From positions 1 to 64,000 of the forward strand of contig DFKZ01000123.1 in assembly GCA_002373975.1 (NCBI GenBank): DNA of 64,000 bases. The letters are read 5' to 3'. The position numbers were made by a program, and so were the translations under genes. This DNA is from Lachnospiraceae bacterium UBA3632 (GTDB lineage Bacteria; Bacillota; Clostridia; Lachnospirales; Lachnospiraceae). The notes under the pieces are model-generated. The model saw only the letters and a list, made by a program, of their open reading frames with translations. It was not told where the DNA came from and made no database searches. Of the stretch, positions 16,118 to 24,926 are shown one piece after another (position 1 is the stretch's first letter; each line of letters starts with the position of its first letter).

Positions 16118-17176
16118 TTACTTCTCAGCGATAGCCTTCTTTAATGCCTCTGTAAGCTGGGGAACGATCTTGTTGAGATCGCCCACGATACCGTAATCGG
16201 CTACATCGAAGATAGGAGCGTCTTCATCCTTGTTGATGGCAATGATGATGTCTGACTCTTCCATACCTGCTACGTGCTGGATAGCACCGGAAATACCGAT
16301 TGCGAAGTATACATGAGGACGAACGGTCTTTCCTGTCTGACCAACCTGAAGATCCTTAGGCTTCCAGCCTGAATCTACGACTGCACGTGAGCAGGATACC
16401 TCACCGCCGAGTACCTTAGCGAGATCCTCGAGGATCTTGAAGTTCTCGGGACTTCCTACTCCACGTCCGCCGGATACGAGGATCTTGGCATCCATGATAT
16501 CAACGGTATCACCAACAGCCTTTACAACCTCTTTGATGGTCACGTATCTGTTGTTGGGAGTGAATCCGGGATTGTAATTGATAACCTCTGCCTTAGCGCC
16601 TGCTACAGGCTCGATCTTCTGCATAACGCCTGGACGAACGGTAGCCATCTGTGGACGGTTGTCGGGGCATGCGATGGTAGCGATGGTGTTTCCACCAAAT
16701 GCAGGACGGGTCATAAGAAGCTGATTGTGCTTCTGCTCCTGACCGGGGATAGCAACGAGAGGGAAATCACCGATCTCAAGTACTGTACAGTCTGCTGTAA
16801 GACCTGTAGCTACTCTTGCGGAAACGGTAGGACCAAGGTCACGACCGATTGCTGTAGCGCCTACAAGCACGATCTCGGGCTTATACTCATTGATAACAGA
16901 GCTGAGTGCATGTGCATAGGGCTCTGTGCGATACTCCTTGAGCTCAGGATCATCAACAACGATTACTCTGTCTGCACCATACTGTGCAAGAGAATCAACA
17001 AGGTCTGCAACACCGCTTCCGATGAGGACTGCGGTAACCTGTGCATTAAGGGGCTGTGCAAGCTCCTTAGCTTTTCCCAGCAGTTCGTAAGCAATTCCGC
17101 TTACCTGATTGTCAACCTGCTGAGCGAATACGAATACGCCCTTGTACTGAGCGATCTGTTCTTCAGTCATTTTCAT
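16118..17176 (-). CDS. etfA: Electron transfer flavoprotein, alpha subunit
   Basis: The 352-residue EtfA has an N-terminal Rossmann-like ETF domain and a C-terminal FAD-binding domain with [28 protein letters not shown] and [11 protein letters not shown]. With EtfB it passes electrons from NADH to butyryl-CoA dehydrogenase and, in anaerobes, usually bifurcates them to ferredoxin. It is the last gene of the operon, 20 nt after etfB, with GAGG upstream of the ATG. A strong terminator follows the stop. Confidence 0.97.
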   Translation of the reverse strand: MKMTEEQIAQYKGVFVFAQQVDNQVSGIAYELLGKAKELAQPLNAQVTAVLIGSGVADLVDSLAQYGADRVIVVDDPELKEYRTEPYAHALSSVINEYKPEIVLVGATAIGRDLGPTVSARVATGLTADCTVLEIGDFPLVAIPGQEQKHNQLLMTRPAFGGNTIATIACPDNRPQMATVRPGVMQKIEPVAGAKAEVINYNPGFTPNNRYVTIKEVVKAVGDTVDIMDAKILVSGGRGVGSPENFKILEDLAKVLGGEVSCSRAVVDSGWKPKDLQVGQTGKTVRPHVYFAIGISGAIQHVAGMEESDIIIAINKDEDAPIFDVADYGIVGDLNKIVPQLTEALKKAIAEK

Positions 17177-17196
17177 GATTTATATACCTCACTTTA

Positions 17197-17994
17197 TTAG
17201 ATGACATGCTTTTCAGCAAGTTTGCCTACAATGTATGAAACTGCTTCTTCGGGTGAATCGGGAGTAACCTTTTCTCCTGCACCTTTACGAACCTTATCGG
17301 AAGCCTTTGCGATCTTGGTAGGTGATCCGTTAAGTCCGATATTTCCGTCCTCTACGTCTACAAGATCTGCTCTTCCCATAGTGGTGATCTCTGCTTCGCA
17401 TGCATCGAATATTCCGCCGGGAGTCATGTAACGGGGCTCGTTGAGCTCTGCAAGTGCAGTGATGAGGCAAGGCATCTGAGCCTCAAGAACATGGTATCTG
17501 TCATCATACTGACGCTGAACGATAACCTTGTCGCCTTCAACCTTGATATCCTGAGCGTAAGAGATTACGGGATATCCGAGATGCTCTGCGATCTGAGGTC
17601 CAACCTGTGCGGTATCGCCGTCGATAGCCTGACGTCCGGTGATGATAAGATCGTATTTATCTGTCTGCTGAAGCTTTCTGATGGCACCTGCGATAGTGGT
17701 TGAGGTTGCCCAGGTATCTGCTCCGCCGAGTACTCTGTCTGTTACGAGAACTGCCTTGTCTGCTCCCATTGCAAGTGCCTCGCGGAGAACATCTGCTGCC
17801 TTGGGAAGTCCCATGGTGATAACGGTAACTTCTGCACCGTACTGATCTTTCAAACGAAGTGCTGCCTCAAGACCTGCTTTGTCATCGGGGTTCATGATGG
17901 CAAGCATCGCTGCTCTGTCAAGAGTTCCGTCGGGATTGAACTTTACGCCACCCTTTGTATCAGGAACCTGTTTAATACAAACGATTATTTTCAT
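17197..17994 (-). CDS. etfB: Electron transfer flavoprotein, beta subunit
   Basis: The 265-residue EtfB begins MKIIVCIKQVPDTK, typical of the family, and contains LIITGRQAIDGDTAQVGPQIAEHLG, here in the GRQ form found in anaerobic EtfB proteins that bind a second FAD for bifurcation. It pairs with EtfA. It is preceded by a 158-nt spacer with strong inverted repeats, and AGGAG lies 10 nt before the ATG. Confidence 0.97.
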   Translation of the reverse strand: MKIIVCIKQVPDTKGGVKFNPDGTLDRAAMLAIMNPDDKAGLEAALRLKDQYGAEVTVITMGLPKAADVLREALAMGADKAVLVTDRVLGGADTWATSTTIAGAIRKLQQTDKYDLIITGRQAIDGDTAQVGPQIAEHLGYPVISYAQDIKVEGDKVIVQRQYDDRYHVLEAQMPCLITALAELNEPRYMTPGGIFDACEAEITTMGRADLVDVEDGNIGLNGSPTKIAKASDKVRKGAGEKVTPDSPEEAVSYIVGKLAEKHVI

Positions 17995-18031
17995 TGTATA
18001 TTTACTCCTTTATTATTTTACATTCTATAAC

Positions 18032-18156
18032 GTAAGCACCACTCGAGACCTACGGTCTCTCGTTCGCGCAGCTGCGCTGCACATTCACAGATCGATGAAT
18101 TCGTCTTCTTACCTGCAAGCAGGACGTCGACTCATTCATTGATCTGTTTTGCTTAC
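18032..18156 (-). repeat. Palindromic spacer between bcd and etfB
   Basis: Nested inverted repeats fill this gap: GTAAGCA/TGCTTAC (18032-18038 with 18150-18156, the latter covering the bcd stop), a 14-bp stem with one G-U (18087-18100 with 18135-18148), a 5-bp CCTGC/GCAGG hairpin inside it, a 6-bp GAGACC/GGTCTC hairpin (18044-18058) and the palindrome GCGCAGCTGCGC (18066-18077). No U-tract follows, so it is not a terminator. It may stabilise or process the mRNA. Confidence 0.65.
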
Positions 18157-19319
18157 TTAAGCAGATTCGCGGAGATTACCATTCTCTGAACCTCGCTGGT
18201 TCCCTCGTAGATCTCGGTGATCTTTGCATCACGCATCATACGCTCGATCTCGTACTCTCTGATGTAGCCGTATCCGCCATGGAGCTGTACAGCCTTGGTG
18301 GTAACTTCCATTGCTACCTCAGCGGCATAGAGCTTAGCCTGAGCTGCTTCTACAGAGTAAGAAACCTTAGGATTCTTCTGATACTCGGCCTTCTTCATTG
18401 CAGCCTTATAAACAAGGAGCTTGGCAGCTTCTACCTTTGTAGCCATGTCAGCGAGCTGGAACTGAGTGTTCTGGAATGCGCTGATGGACTTGCCGAACTG
18501 CTTTCTTTCCTTGGTGTATTCGATGGTTCTCTCAAGAGCGCCTTCTGCGATTCCGAGAGCCTGAGCAGCGATTCCGATACGTCCGCCGTCAAGAGTGTGC
18601 ATCGCGATATTGAAGCCCTTGCCCTGCTGTCCGAGGAGATTCTCCTTGGGGATGCGGCAATCGGTGAAGATGAGCTCGTAAGTGGATGATCCGCGGATAC
18701 CCATCTTGTTCTCCTTGGTACCGAAAGTGAATCCGGGAGTGCCCTTCTCTACGATAAATGCAGAGATCTCTTTGAGCATCTTGCCGCGCTTCTCAACCTT
18801 ACCGGTAACTGCGATAACAACGTAAATATCAGCTTCCTTACCGTTGGTGATGAAGCACTTGGATCCGTTGAGTACCCACTCATCGCCATCAAGTACAGCC
18901 TTTGTCTGCTGACCCTGAGCATCGGTACCTGCACCGGGCTCGGTAAGTCCGAATGCACCGATCTTCTTGCCTGAAGCAAGGTCGGGAAGGTATTTAGCCT
19001 TCTGCTCGGGAGTTCCGTATGTGAGAATAGGATCAACACAGAGAGATGTGTGTGCTGAAACGATAACGCCTGTGGTAGCGCAAACCTTGGAAAGTTCCTC
19101 TACGCACATAACGTATGTAAGAATGTCTGCACCCTGTCCGCCGTACTCCTTGGGAACAGGAATTCCAAGAAAGCCGTACTTAGCCATCTTGTCAACGGTA
19201 GGTCTGGGAAATGCCTCGTTTTCATCTGTCTCGATCGCCAGAGGCTTAGCTTCTTTCTCAGCAAACTCTTTGAAGAGAGTCTGAGCCATTTCATGCTGCT
19301 TGCTAAGAGTAAAATCCAT
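18153..19319 (-). CDS. bcd: Butyryl-CoA dehydrogenase (acyl-CoA dehydrogenase family)
   Basis: This 388-residue flavoprotein reduces crotonyl-CoA to butyryl-CoA with electrons from EtfAB. It has the acyl-CoA dehydrogenase signatures [13 protein letters not shown] and [23 protein letters not shown], and the catalytic Glu in YEGTSEVQR near the C-terminus. The ATG at 19319 has CGGAGGAA upstream; an in-frame upstream start at 19382 would add an unrelated leader and lies inside the hairpin spacer. It sits between hbd and etfB, the standard butyrate order. Confidence 0.96.
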   Translation of the reverse strand: MDFTLSKQHEMAQTLFKEFAEKEAKPLAIETDENEAFPRPTVDKMAKYGFLGIPVPKEYGGQGADILTYVMCVEELSKVCATTGVIVSAHTSLCVDPILTYGTPEQKAKYLPDLASGKKIGAFGLTEPGAGTDAQGQQTKAVLDGDEWVLNGSKCFITNGKEADIYVVIAVTGKVEKRGKMLKEISAFIVEKGTPGFTFGTKENKMGIRGSSTYELIFTDCRIPKENLLGQQGKGFNIAMHTLDGGRIGIAAQALGIAEGALERTIEYTKERKQFGKSISAFQNTQFQLADMATKVEAAKLLVYKAAMKKAEYQKNPKVSYSVEAAQAKLYAAEVAMEVTTKAVQLHGGYGYIREYEIERMMRDAKITEIYEGTSEVQRMVISANLLK

Positions 19320-19359
19320 TATGTTTTTCCTCCGAAAATATGATTTAATTACACACGAA

Positions 19360-19390
19360 GATGCAAAGTGAAATAATGCCACTTTGCATC
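19360..19390 (-). repeat. Perfect hairpin in the hbd-bcd spacer
   Basis: GATGCAAAGTG and its exact complement form an 11-bp stem (19360-19370 with 19380-19390) with a 9-nt loop, between the hbd stop and the bcd ribosome site. There is no U-tract. It may act as an mRNA stabiliser or processing site. Confidence 0.75.
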
Positions 19391-19404
19391 CTCAATAGTT
19401 TCTA

Positions 19405-20277
19405 TTAAAGTTTGTCTACTGCAGTCTTGGTTCTGTCTGCATTGTAAACATAGAAGCCCTTGCCGCTCTTGCATCCAAGGTTTCCGCCGCGTACCATCTT
19501 GCGGAGAAGAGGGCATGCGCGATACTTGGAATCGCCGGTCTCCTTGTAGAGAACGTCCATGATCGCAAGGCAGATGTCAAGTCCTACGAAATCGCCGAGC
19601 TCAAGGGGTCCCATGGGATGGTTTGCACCGAGCTTCATAGCGCTGTCGATTCCCTCGATATCGGAAACGCCTTCCATCTTGATGAAAGCTGCTTCGTTGA
19701 TCATAGGGATAAGGATACGGTTAACAACGAATCCTGCTGCCTCGTTAACCTGTACGGGCTCCTTGCCGATCTCCTTGGAGATCTCGATTATCCTGTCAAC
19801 GGTAGCCTGAGGAGTGTTAACGCCTGCGATAACCTCAACGAGCTTCATTCTGTCAGCAGGGTTGAAGAAGTGCATTCCGATCATAGGACGGGTAAGTCCG
19901 TTGCCGATCTCGGTGATCGAAAGGCTTGATGTATTTGAAGCAAATACACAAGACTCTTTGCAGATCTTGTCGAGCTCTGAGAAAGTGGTCTTCTTAACCT
20001 GCATATCCTCAAATGCAGCCTCTACGATGAGGTCACAGTCAGCACATAGATCCTCCTTGAGACCGGGAGTGATCCTTGCAAGGACAGCATCAACGTTCTC
20101 CTGAGTCATTTTTCCTTTTTCTACAAGCTTTGCATAACCCTTAGCAATCTTGTCTTTTCCGCCTTCAGCCCACTCCTGCTTGATATCGCAGAGTGCAACT
20201 TCATAGCCGTCAACCAGTGCGAATGCCTTAGCGATTCCCTGGCCCATTGTTCCGGCACCAATAACGCCTACTTTCAT
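19405..20277 (-). CDS. hbd: 3-hydroxybutyryl-CoA dehydrogenase
   Basis: The 290-residue enzyme reduces acetoacetyl-CoA to 3-hydroxybutyryl-CoA. The N-terminal Rossmann motif GVIGAGTMGQGIAKAFA, the SNTSSLSITEI and GMHFFNPA catalytic blocks and the C-terminal domain with NHPMGPLELGDFVGLD are all present. I chose ATG 20277 because GGAGG lies 7 nt upstream; the ATG at 20283 overlaps the ribosome site. It lies 36 nt after crt. Confidence 0.97.
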   Translation of the reverse strand: MKVGVIGAGTMGQGIAKAFALVDGYEVALCDIKQEWAEGGKDKIAKGYAKLVEKGKMTQENVDAVLARITPGLKEDLCADCDLIVEAAFEDMQVKKTTFSELDKICKESCVFASNTSSLSITEIGNGLTRPMIGMHFFNPADRMKLVEVIAGVNTPQATVDRIIEISKEIGKEPVQVNEAAGFVVNRILIPMINEAAFIKMEGVSDIEGIDSAMKLGANHPMGPLELGDFVGLDICLAIMDVLYKETGDSKYRACPLLRKMVRGGNLGCKSGKGFYVYNADRTKTAVDKL

Positions 20278-20313
20278 GTTCATTCCTCCATAATGTGAAA
20301 TAATAAAATTGAT

Positions 20314-21144
20314 TTACTTATTCTGGAAAGGTACGACTTTAAGCTTCTTCTCTTTATCCTTCTCAAGGAAGTTGCCCATGCCGGCCTTCTGATCTTCTGT
20401 CTCGAAGCAGTCACCGAAAAGCTTCTCCTCGATAACGATAGCTTTGTCCATATCTACCTGAAGGCCTTCGTTTATAGCCTTCTTACAATTGCGGACCGCG
20501 ATGGGTGCGTTCTGAGCGATGGTGGTTGCCATCTTCTCTGCTGCAGCAATGAGATTGTCCTTAGCGGATGCGGTAACATTTCCTGCCTCATCAACGGTAG
20601 CTGCGATAACATCATTAACAAGTCCGATGCGGTATGCCTCGGGAGCCTTGATGTTTCTTGCAGTGTAGATAAGCTGCTTGGCCATTCCGGCACCTACAAG
20701 TCTTGCAAGACGCTGAGTTCCGCCGAATCCGGGAGTGATTCCCAGTCCAACCTCAGGCTGACCGAACATAGCATTTTCGGAACAGATGCGGATATCGCAG
20801 CTCATGGCAATCTCGCATCCTCCGCCAAGTGCAAAGCCGTTAACGGCGGCAATAACGGGAATGGGGAAAGTCTCGAGCTTTCTGAACACATCATTTCCCT
20901 TCTTGCCGAAAGCTTCGCCCTCAGCCTTGGTAAGAGTGCTCATCTCTCCGATATCAGCGCCTGCAACAAAGCTCTTCTCGCCTGCGCCGGTAAGGATAAG
21001 ACATCTTACCTCATCAAGATTTACATTATCAAGAGTGGCATTAAGTTCATCAAGAACCTGTGAATTAAGAGCGTTGAGAGCCTTCTCCCTGTTAATTGTG
21101 ATAGTAGCGATACTACCTTTCTGTTCGTATAAAACGAATTCCAT
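20314..21144 (-). CDS. crt: 3-hydroxybutyryl-CoA dehydratase (crotonase)
   Basis: The 276-residue crotonase-fold enzyme dehydrates 3-hydroxybutyryl-CoA to crotonyl-CoA. It shows the oxyanion-hole blocks AGADIGEM and NGFALGGGCEIAMSCD, and the two catalytic Glu positions (GCE and QPEVGLGITPGFGGTQRL). It is about 15 residues longer than common Crt, through an insert TVDEAGNVTAS near residue 205 and a Lys-rich tail. The start has AGGAG upstream. A 262-nt spacer with a large inverted repeat separates it from thl. Confidence 0.96.
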   Translation of the reverse strand: MEFVLYEQKGSIATITINREKALNALNSQVLDELNATLDNVNLDEVRCLILTGAGEKSFVAGADIGEMSTLTKAEGEAFGKKGNDVFRKLETFPIPVIAAVNGFALGGGCEIAMSCDIRICSENAMFGQPEVGLGITPGFGGTQRLARLVGAGMAKQLIYTARNIKAPEAYRIGLVNDVIAATVDEAGNVTASAKDNLIAAAEKMATTIAQNAPIAVRNCKKAINEGLQVDMDKAIVIEEKLFGDCFETEDQKAGMGNFLEKDKEKKLKVVPFQNK

Positions 21145-21172
21145 TCTGTTCTCCTATCTTTGCTGCTGCGGG

Positions 21173-21382
21173 AGGATGCGTGAATACAAATTTCCGGCAA
21201 TGTGTCCGAGGCCGATCGGACGTTTTAAAGAACAAAACGTCCTACGCAGATACTTCGTATGAAATTTCGTTTTGATTCATAACGAAATTTCATGCCGCTG
21301 CAAAGTACGCAGCTGGCATCTGCTCTTGCATCGAGGACCCATAGCGGAAGCGTTGCAGGAAATTTCGTATCACACATCCGAC
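21173..21382 (-). repeat. Large imperfect inverted repeat between thl and crt
   Basis: Outer arms of about 36 bp (near 21174-21209 and 21345-21382) are imperfect reverse complements. They enclose two perfect hairpins: 21218-21226 with 21234-21242 (9 bp, 7-nt loop) and 21259-21271 with 21281-21293 (13 bp, 9-nt loop). The motif GAAATTTCGT occurs three times counting both orientations. No coding frame or U-tract is seen. The shape fits a MITE- or REP-like element or a structured intercistronic RNA. Confidence 0.65.
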
Positions 21383-21406
21383 ACGCAGCTACAATACTTA
21401 GTGTAA

Positions 21407-22606
21407 TCAATCTTCGATCTTAACGATAGTAGCGCATCCCATTCCACCGCCGATGCAAAGTGTAGCCAGGCCTGTCTTGGCTCCTTTAGCCTGCATCTCG
21501 TGAAGAAGTGTTACAAGGATACGTGCTCCGGATGCTCCTACGGGATGTCCGAGAGCGATAGCTCCTCCGTTGGGATTGAGCTGCTTGTCAACGTCGATTC
21601 CAAGATCCTTTCCGACTGCTACAGACTGTGCTGCAAATGCCTCGTTAGCCTCGATGATATCGAAGTCCTCGATCTTCATGCCGGCCTTAGCCATAACCTT
21701 CTTGGTTGCTGCAACAGGGCCGATACCCATTACTTCGGGGCGAACACCTGCAAGAGCTCCTGCTACGAAGGTAGCCATGGGCTTAACCCCGAGCTCCTTA
21801 GCCTTCTCTTCGCTCATAACAACGATTGCAGCCGCACCGTCGTTGATTCCTGAAGCATTACCTGCCGTAACTACTCCGTCGGGATTTAAGGGACGAAGCT
21901 TTGCAAGACCTTCGATGGTGGATCCCGGTCTCGGGCCTTCGTCTGTATCAAATACTACTGTCTCTTTCTTTTTCTTGATCTCTACGGGAACGATCTCTTT
22001 CTTGAAAGCGCCGCTCTCGATAGCAGCACATGCCTTCTGCTGTGACTTTAATGCAAACTCGTCAAGCTCTTCTCTGGTAAGTCCCCACTCCTTGGCAACG
22101 TTGTCTGCGGTGGTGATCATGTGATAATCGTTGAATGCATCCCAAAGAGCATCCTTTACCATGGTATCAACAAGAGCGCCCTGGCTCTGGCTGGGCCATG
22201 TCATTCTGTATCCGTAACGTCCCTGAGGAAGTGCGAAAGGAGCCATGGACATGTTCTCCATACCGCCTGCAACAACGATGTCGGCATCGCCTGCCATGAT
22301 CATCTGTGCAGCCTGGTTAACGCAGTTAAGACCTGATCCGCACACAACGTTAATGGTAACGGCGGGAACTTCGATGGGAAGACCGGCCTTGATGGAAGCC
22401 TGACGTGCTACGTTCTGTCCCTGGCCTGCCTGAATAACACAGCCCATGTAAACCTGATCAACCTTATCAGGCGCAACACCTGCACGGTTTAATGCCTCCT
22501 TGATAACTATTGCACCCAGATCAGCAGCGGGTGTAGTGGAAAGTGAACCGCCCATAGTACCGATCGCGGTACGGCAGGCGCCGGCTAAAACTACTTTTCT
22601 TGCCAT
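21407..22606 (-). CDS. thl: Acetyl-CoA acetyltransferase (thiolase)
   Basis: The 399-residue thiolase condenses two acetyl-CoA to acetoacetyl-CoA, the first step of butyrate formation. The acylated Cys is in [13 protein letters not shown] (about residue 88), with GGMENMS after it. The catalytic His lies in [11 protein letters not shown] and the second Cys in CIGGGMGCA. The ATG has GGAGGACTTCTAA upstream. It is the first gene of the butyrate operon and has a strong promoter. Confidence 0.97.
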   Translation of the reverse strand: MARKVVLAGACRTAIGTMGGSLSTTPAADLGAIVIKEALNRAGVAPDKVDQVYMGCVIQAGQGQNVARQASIKAGLPIEVPAVTINVVCGSGLNCVNQAAQMIMAGDADIVVAGGMENMSMAPFALPQGRYGYRMTWPSQSQGALVDTMVKDALWDAFNDYHMITTADNVAKEWGLTREELDEFALKSQQKACAAIESGAFKKEIVPVEIKKKKETVVFDTDEGPRPGSTIEGLAKLRPLNPDGVVTAGNASGINDGAAAIVVMSEEKAKELGVKPMATFVAGALAGVRPEVMGIGPVAATKKVMAKAGMKIEDFDIIEANEAFAAQSVAVGKDLGIDVDKQLNPNGGAIALGHPVGASGARILVTLLHEMQAKGAKTGLATLCIGGGMGCATIVKIED

Positions 22607-22679
22607 TTAGAAGTCCTCCGTTTCGTATAAAAAAAGTTTGTTTGATGTGATTGTTATTTTTTTCACACAGTATGCAACA

Positions 22680-22708
22680 ATTGTACCATAGAAACCCTAT
22701 AAATGCAA
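22680..22708 (-). promoter_or_regulatory. Promoter of the butyrate operon
   Basis: TTGCAT (22703-22708) and TACAAT (22680-22685) are spaced by 17 nt on the minus strand, with a TG before the -10. Expected transcription starts about 65 nt before thl. Its spacer is nearly the same as that of the rpmE promoter at 56285-56313. Confidence 0.8.
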
Positions 22709-22764
22709 TGAGAAATAGCTTCCAAACGTCTCAAATTTTGCTATATTTTACCTGCGGTTGACAT

Positions 22765-22797
22765 AAAAAAAGGAGTGCGGTCATTTACCGCACTCCT
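22765..22797 (-). terminator. Terminator of hpf
   Basis: AGGAGTGCGGT and its complement form an 11-bp perfect stem with a 5-nt loop, followed on the minus strand by seven T residues, 25 nt after the hpf stop. Confidence 0.93.
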
Positions 22798-22822
22798 ATG
22801 CTTTACCATTATTCTGTTTTGA

Positions 22823-23350
22823 TCAGATCTCCGGTTCTATAAGTCCGTAGGTGTCGCCCTTTCTCTTGTATACCACGTTAACCTGGTCTGTCTCGGCGTT
22901 GATAAATACATAGAAATTATGCCCCAACAGCTCCATCTGCACGCATGCATCTTCGGGATACATAGGTTTGATCTCGAATTTCTTGGAACGAATGATCTTA
23001 ATCTCTTCATCATCTGCGTAATCGTTCTCAACATACATTTTGGAGAAGGATACAGCATCCTGCTGCTTCTCTATGATCTTATTCTTATACTTTTTGAGCT
23101 GACGCTCGATGATTTCTTCGACAAGATCAATGGATACGTACATATCGCTTGAAACCTGTTCCGAACGTATAATGCTTCCCTTAACGGGGATCGTAACCTC
23201 TATTTTCTGGCGCTCCTTCTCGACGCTTAAGGCTACGTGAATCTCTGTGTCTTCGTTGAAGTATTTCTCAAGTTTTCCAAGCTTGTCTTCAACTGCGCTT
23301 TTAAGTCCGGGCGTAACTTCGATGTTTCTGCCGATAATCACGAATTTCAT
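22823..23350 (-). CDS. hpf: Ribosome hibernation promoting factor (long HPF)
   Basis: The 175-residue protein has the S30AE domain at residues 1-95 (MKFVIIGRNIEVTPGLK, KLGKLEKYF) and the C-terminal domain with FVFINAETDQVNVVYKR-type sequence that dimerises 70S ribosomes into 100S in Firmicutes. I chose ATG 23350, which matches the usual HPF start; an in-frame GTG lies at 23359. The Shine-Dalgarno is weak. Own promoter and terminator make it monocistronic. Confidence 0.95.
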   Translation of the reverse strand: MKFVIIGRNIEVTPGLKSAVEDKLGKLEKYFNEDTEIHVALSVEKERQKIEVTIPVKGSIIRSEQVSSDMYVSIDLVEEIIERQLKKYKNKIIEKQQDAVSFSKMYVENDYADDEEIKIIRSKKFEIKPMYPEDACVQMELLGHNFYVFINAETDQVNVVYKRKGDTYGLIEPEI

Positions 23351-23413
23351 AGGCTTCACCCACTCATCCGCCCCGGAAGGCGGATACCTTTCTCATTGAA
23401 TTTTGTCATTACT

Positions 23414-23442
23414 ATAGTAGCACAATTGAGGCTGTTGTTCAA
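23414..23442 (-). promoter_or_regulatory. Promoter of hpf
   Basis: TTGAAC (23437-23442) and TACTAT (23414-23419) with 17-nt spacing on the minus strand, about 60 nt before the hpf start. Confidence 0.75.
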
Positions 23443-23493
23443 TTGTTTTCTGACATCTTTAGAAAATGTTAATATTTTTGCCACAATCACCGT

Positions 23494-23913
23494 TCAGGAG
23501 CGCATATCCTTACTCCACATCCTGGAAGCTTCCACATTGTTGTTAACATAGAGGCCTTTCCTGGAAACCTTTTCCTCACTATTGTCCTGTTCGGCTTTAA
23601 GCATTCCTTCGGTGACATTAAACCTTCCGTCGGTTATCATCCTGTTGATCTTGTGACGCGGCACTCCGGTGGCTCTTTCAATCTGGACCACATTGGAACC
23701 GGGGAATTTCTCAAGATATGCTCTGACAACGCCATAAGTGTCGTACTCCACATGTCCGCAGTCGGGACAGACGTATTCTCCGAGCCCGGAATAGTCAAGA
23801 AGTGCGCCACATAGCCTACACAGAGTAGGCTTGCTCTCACCGTTTTGGGCTACCAGAGATTCCAGATCTATCTCGTGTGTGTCCTCGCCTTTCGACATTT
23901 TTTCATTACTCAT
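23494..23913 (-). CDS. Zinc-ribbon and HTH protein, flagellar-operon YvyF-like
   Basis: The 139-residue protein has a zinc ribbon at about residues 32-55 (CRLCGALL and CPDCGHVE) and then a short helix-turn-helix-like segment (IERATGVPRHKINRMITDGRF). This matches the small TIGR03826/YvyF proteins often found near flagellar genes, whose role is unclear. The ATG at 23913 has GGGAGG 5-6 nt upstream and overlaps the stop of the lipoprotein gene by 8 nt, so the genes are coupled. The C-terminus is unstructured and charged. Confidence 0.75.
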   Translation of the reverse strand: MSNEKMSKGEDTHEIDLESLVAQNGESKPTLCRLCGALLDYSGLGEYVCPDCGHVEYDTYGVVRAYLEKFPGSNVVQIERATGVPRHKINRMITDGRFNVTEGMLKAEQDNSEEKVSRKGLYVNNNVEASRMWSKDMRS

Positions 23914-24430
23914 CAAAACCTCCCTGAGGGCTCTCTGCCGGATCGTCGGAATCGATCTTTGTGAACTCGTTATCCTCCTCATCGAGAAGTATTCCCTCGA
24001 TATCGGTATCTGCCTTTAAGGCATAAGTGAATACTTTCACGTTATCCTCAAGATATAGTGTGACTGTATCTCCTGATACTTCATAACTGCCGGTTCCGCC
24101 TTCTCCTCCGTCGGCATCCCATCTTACGGATCCGTCCGATCCGAAGTAGTATGTGTAATAGAATGGGCCCACTTCTCCCTGCCAGCTTCCGATGATGGTC
24201 TCTTCAAGGTCACCAACCGTTTCATCCTCTTCGACCTCTCCGAACCACTCCGGCGGACCGTATACGTCCTCATTGTAATTCTCACTGGGATCAACGTCTC
24301 CGAACCACTCCGGCGGACCGTATACTGTTGTGGGCTCGTTGCTCCCGGGACGCATTCCGCATCCTGCGGTTGCAAATACTGTTGTAGCGGCGAGCCCTAT
24401 CACTGCTGCCTTTTTAGGATCAACTTTCAT
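23906..24430 (-). CDS. Lipoprotein with tandem VYGPPEWFG repeats
   Basis: This 174-residue exported protein starts with a signal sequence ending in ATAGCG, a plausible lipobox with the acylated Cys near residue 24. Two copies of VYGPPEWFG followed by an acidic residue and Val lie at about residues 36-64. The rest is an acidic beta-rich domain resembling lipocalin-like or DUF5640-type proteins (IIGSWQGEVG... DGSVRWDADGG). The two repeats are encoded by nearly identical DNA. AGGAG is 12 nt before the ATG; a TTG at 24439 is an alternative start. Function unknown. Confidence 0.75.
   Translation of the reverse strand: MKVDPKKAAVIGLAATTVFATAGCGMRPGSNEPTTVYGPPEWFGDVDPSENYNEDVYGPPEWFGEVEEDETVGDLEETIIGSWQGEVGPFYYTYYFGSDGSVRWDADGGEGGTGSYEVSGDTVTLYLEDNVKVFTYALKADTDIEGILLDEEDNEFTKIDSDDPAESPQGGFDE
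24236..24325 (-). repeat. Near-identical 60-bp-spaced DNA repeat inside the lipoprotein gene
   Basis: The plus-strand segment beginning near 24236 (TCTCCGAACCACTCCGG...) recurs 60 bp later near 24296, without a mismatch over about 28 bp. It encodes the two VYGPPEWFG units. Lack of silent divergence suggests recent duplication or gene conversion. Confidence 0.85.
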
Positions 24431-24473
24431 AAAAAACAAACTCTCCTTTTTTGATCAACACATCGCGGCCGGA

Positions 24474-24866
24474 TCAGAACTTCACCGTTCTGGGCGCCGA
24501 TGTGAATGAATAAAACGTTGCTGTGGCATCCTTGAAATACAGCACTTCCGTATTTCCGTCATCCTCTTTGTACATACCCTGAAGTGAGGGATAGGCTTCG
24601 AGCATGGCGCGGCGCGCCTCAACGCGGTCATCCTCTATCAGCTCGCCGGATATCCTTATCCACTCTCCGTCCTTAAATGCACACACCTCAGCCTTAGGAT
24701 TGGCATGAAGCTGCTTTGATACATCCTTGACTTTTCCTGTCTGGATATAGAGCTTACCCTCGAATACATTTGCTGTGCCGAAAGGCCTTACTCTGGGCTG
24801 GTCCCCATCAACCGTTGCCAGATAATAAGTCCCCGCTTCTTTTAAGAAATTTACTACACTTTCCAT
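24474..24866 (-). CDS. Pyridoxamine 5'-phosphate oxidase-fold (split-barrel flavin) protein
   Basis: The 130-residue protein has the split beta-barrel fold of PNPOx-like FMN proteins: TYYLATVDGDQPRVRPFGTANVFEGKL at the start, then KQLHANPKAEVCAF and WIRISGEL. Proteins of this kind bind FMN, F420 or haem and are often called general stress or nitroimidazole-resistance proteins; the substrate is unknown. ATG 24866 has AAGGAGG 6-7 nt upstream. A promoter overlaps the pseudogene upstream. Confidence 0.88.
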   Translation of the reverse strand: MESVVNFLKEAGTYYLATVDGDQPRVRPFGTANVFEGKLYIQTGKVKDVSKQLHANPKAEVCAFKDGEWIRISGELIEDDRVEARRAMLEAYPSLQGMYKEDDGNTEVLYFKDATATFYSFTSAPRTVKF

Positions 24867-24896
24867 CTGAAATACCTCCTTATACCTGCTTCTATT

Positions 24897-24926
24897 ATCA
24901 TAACTCAGAATATGATCCTCTGTCAA
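24897..24926 (-). promoter_or_regulatory. Promoter of the PNPOx-like gene
   Basis: A consensus TTGACA (24921-24926) and TATGAT (24897-24902) are spaced by 18 nt on the minus strand, at the 3' end of the radical SAM pseudogene. Confidence 0.7.
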
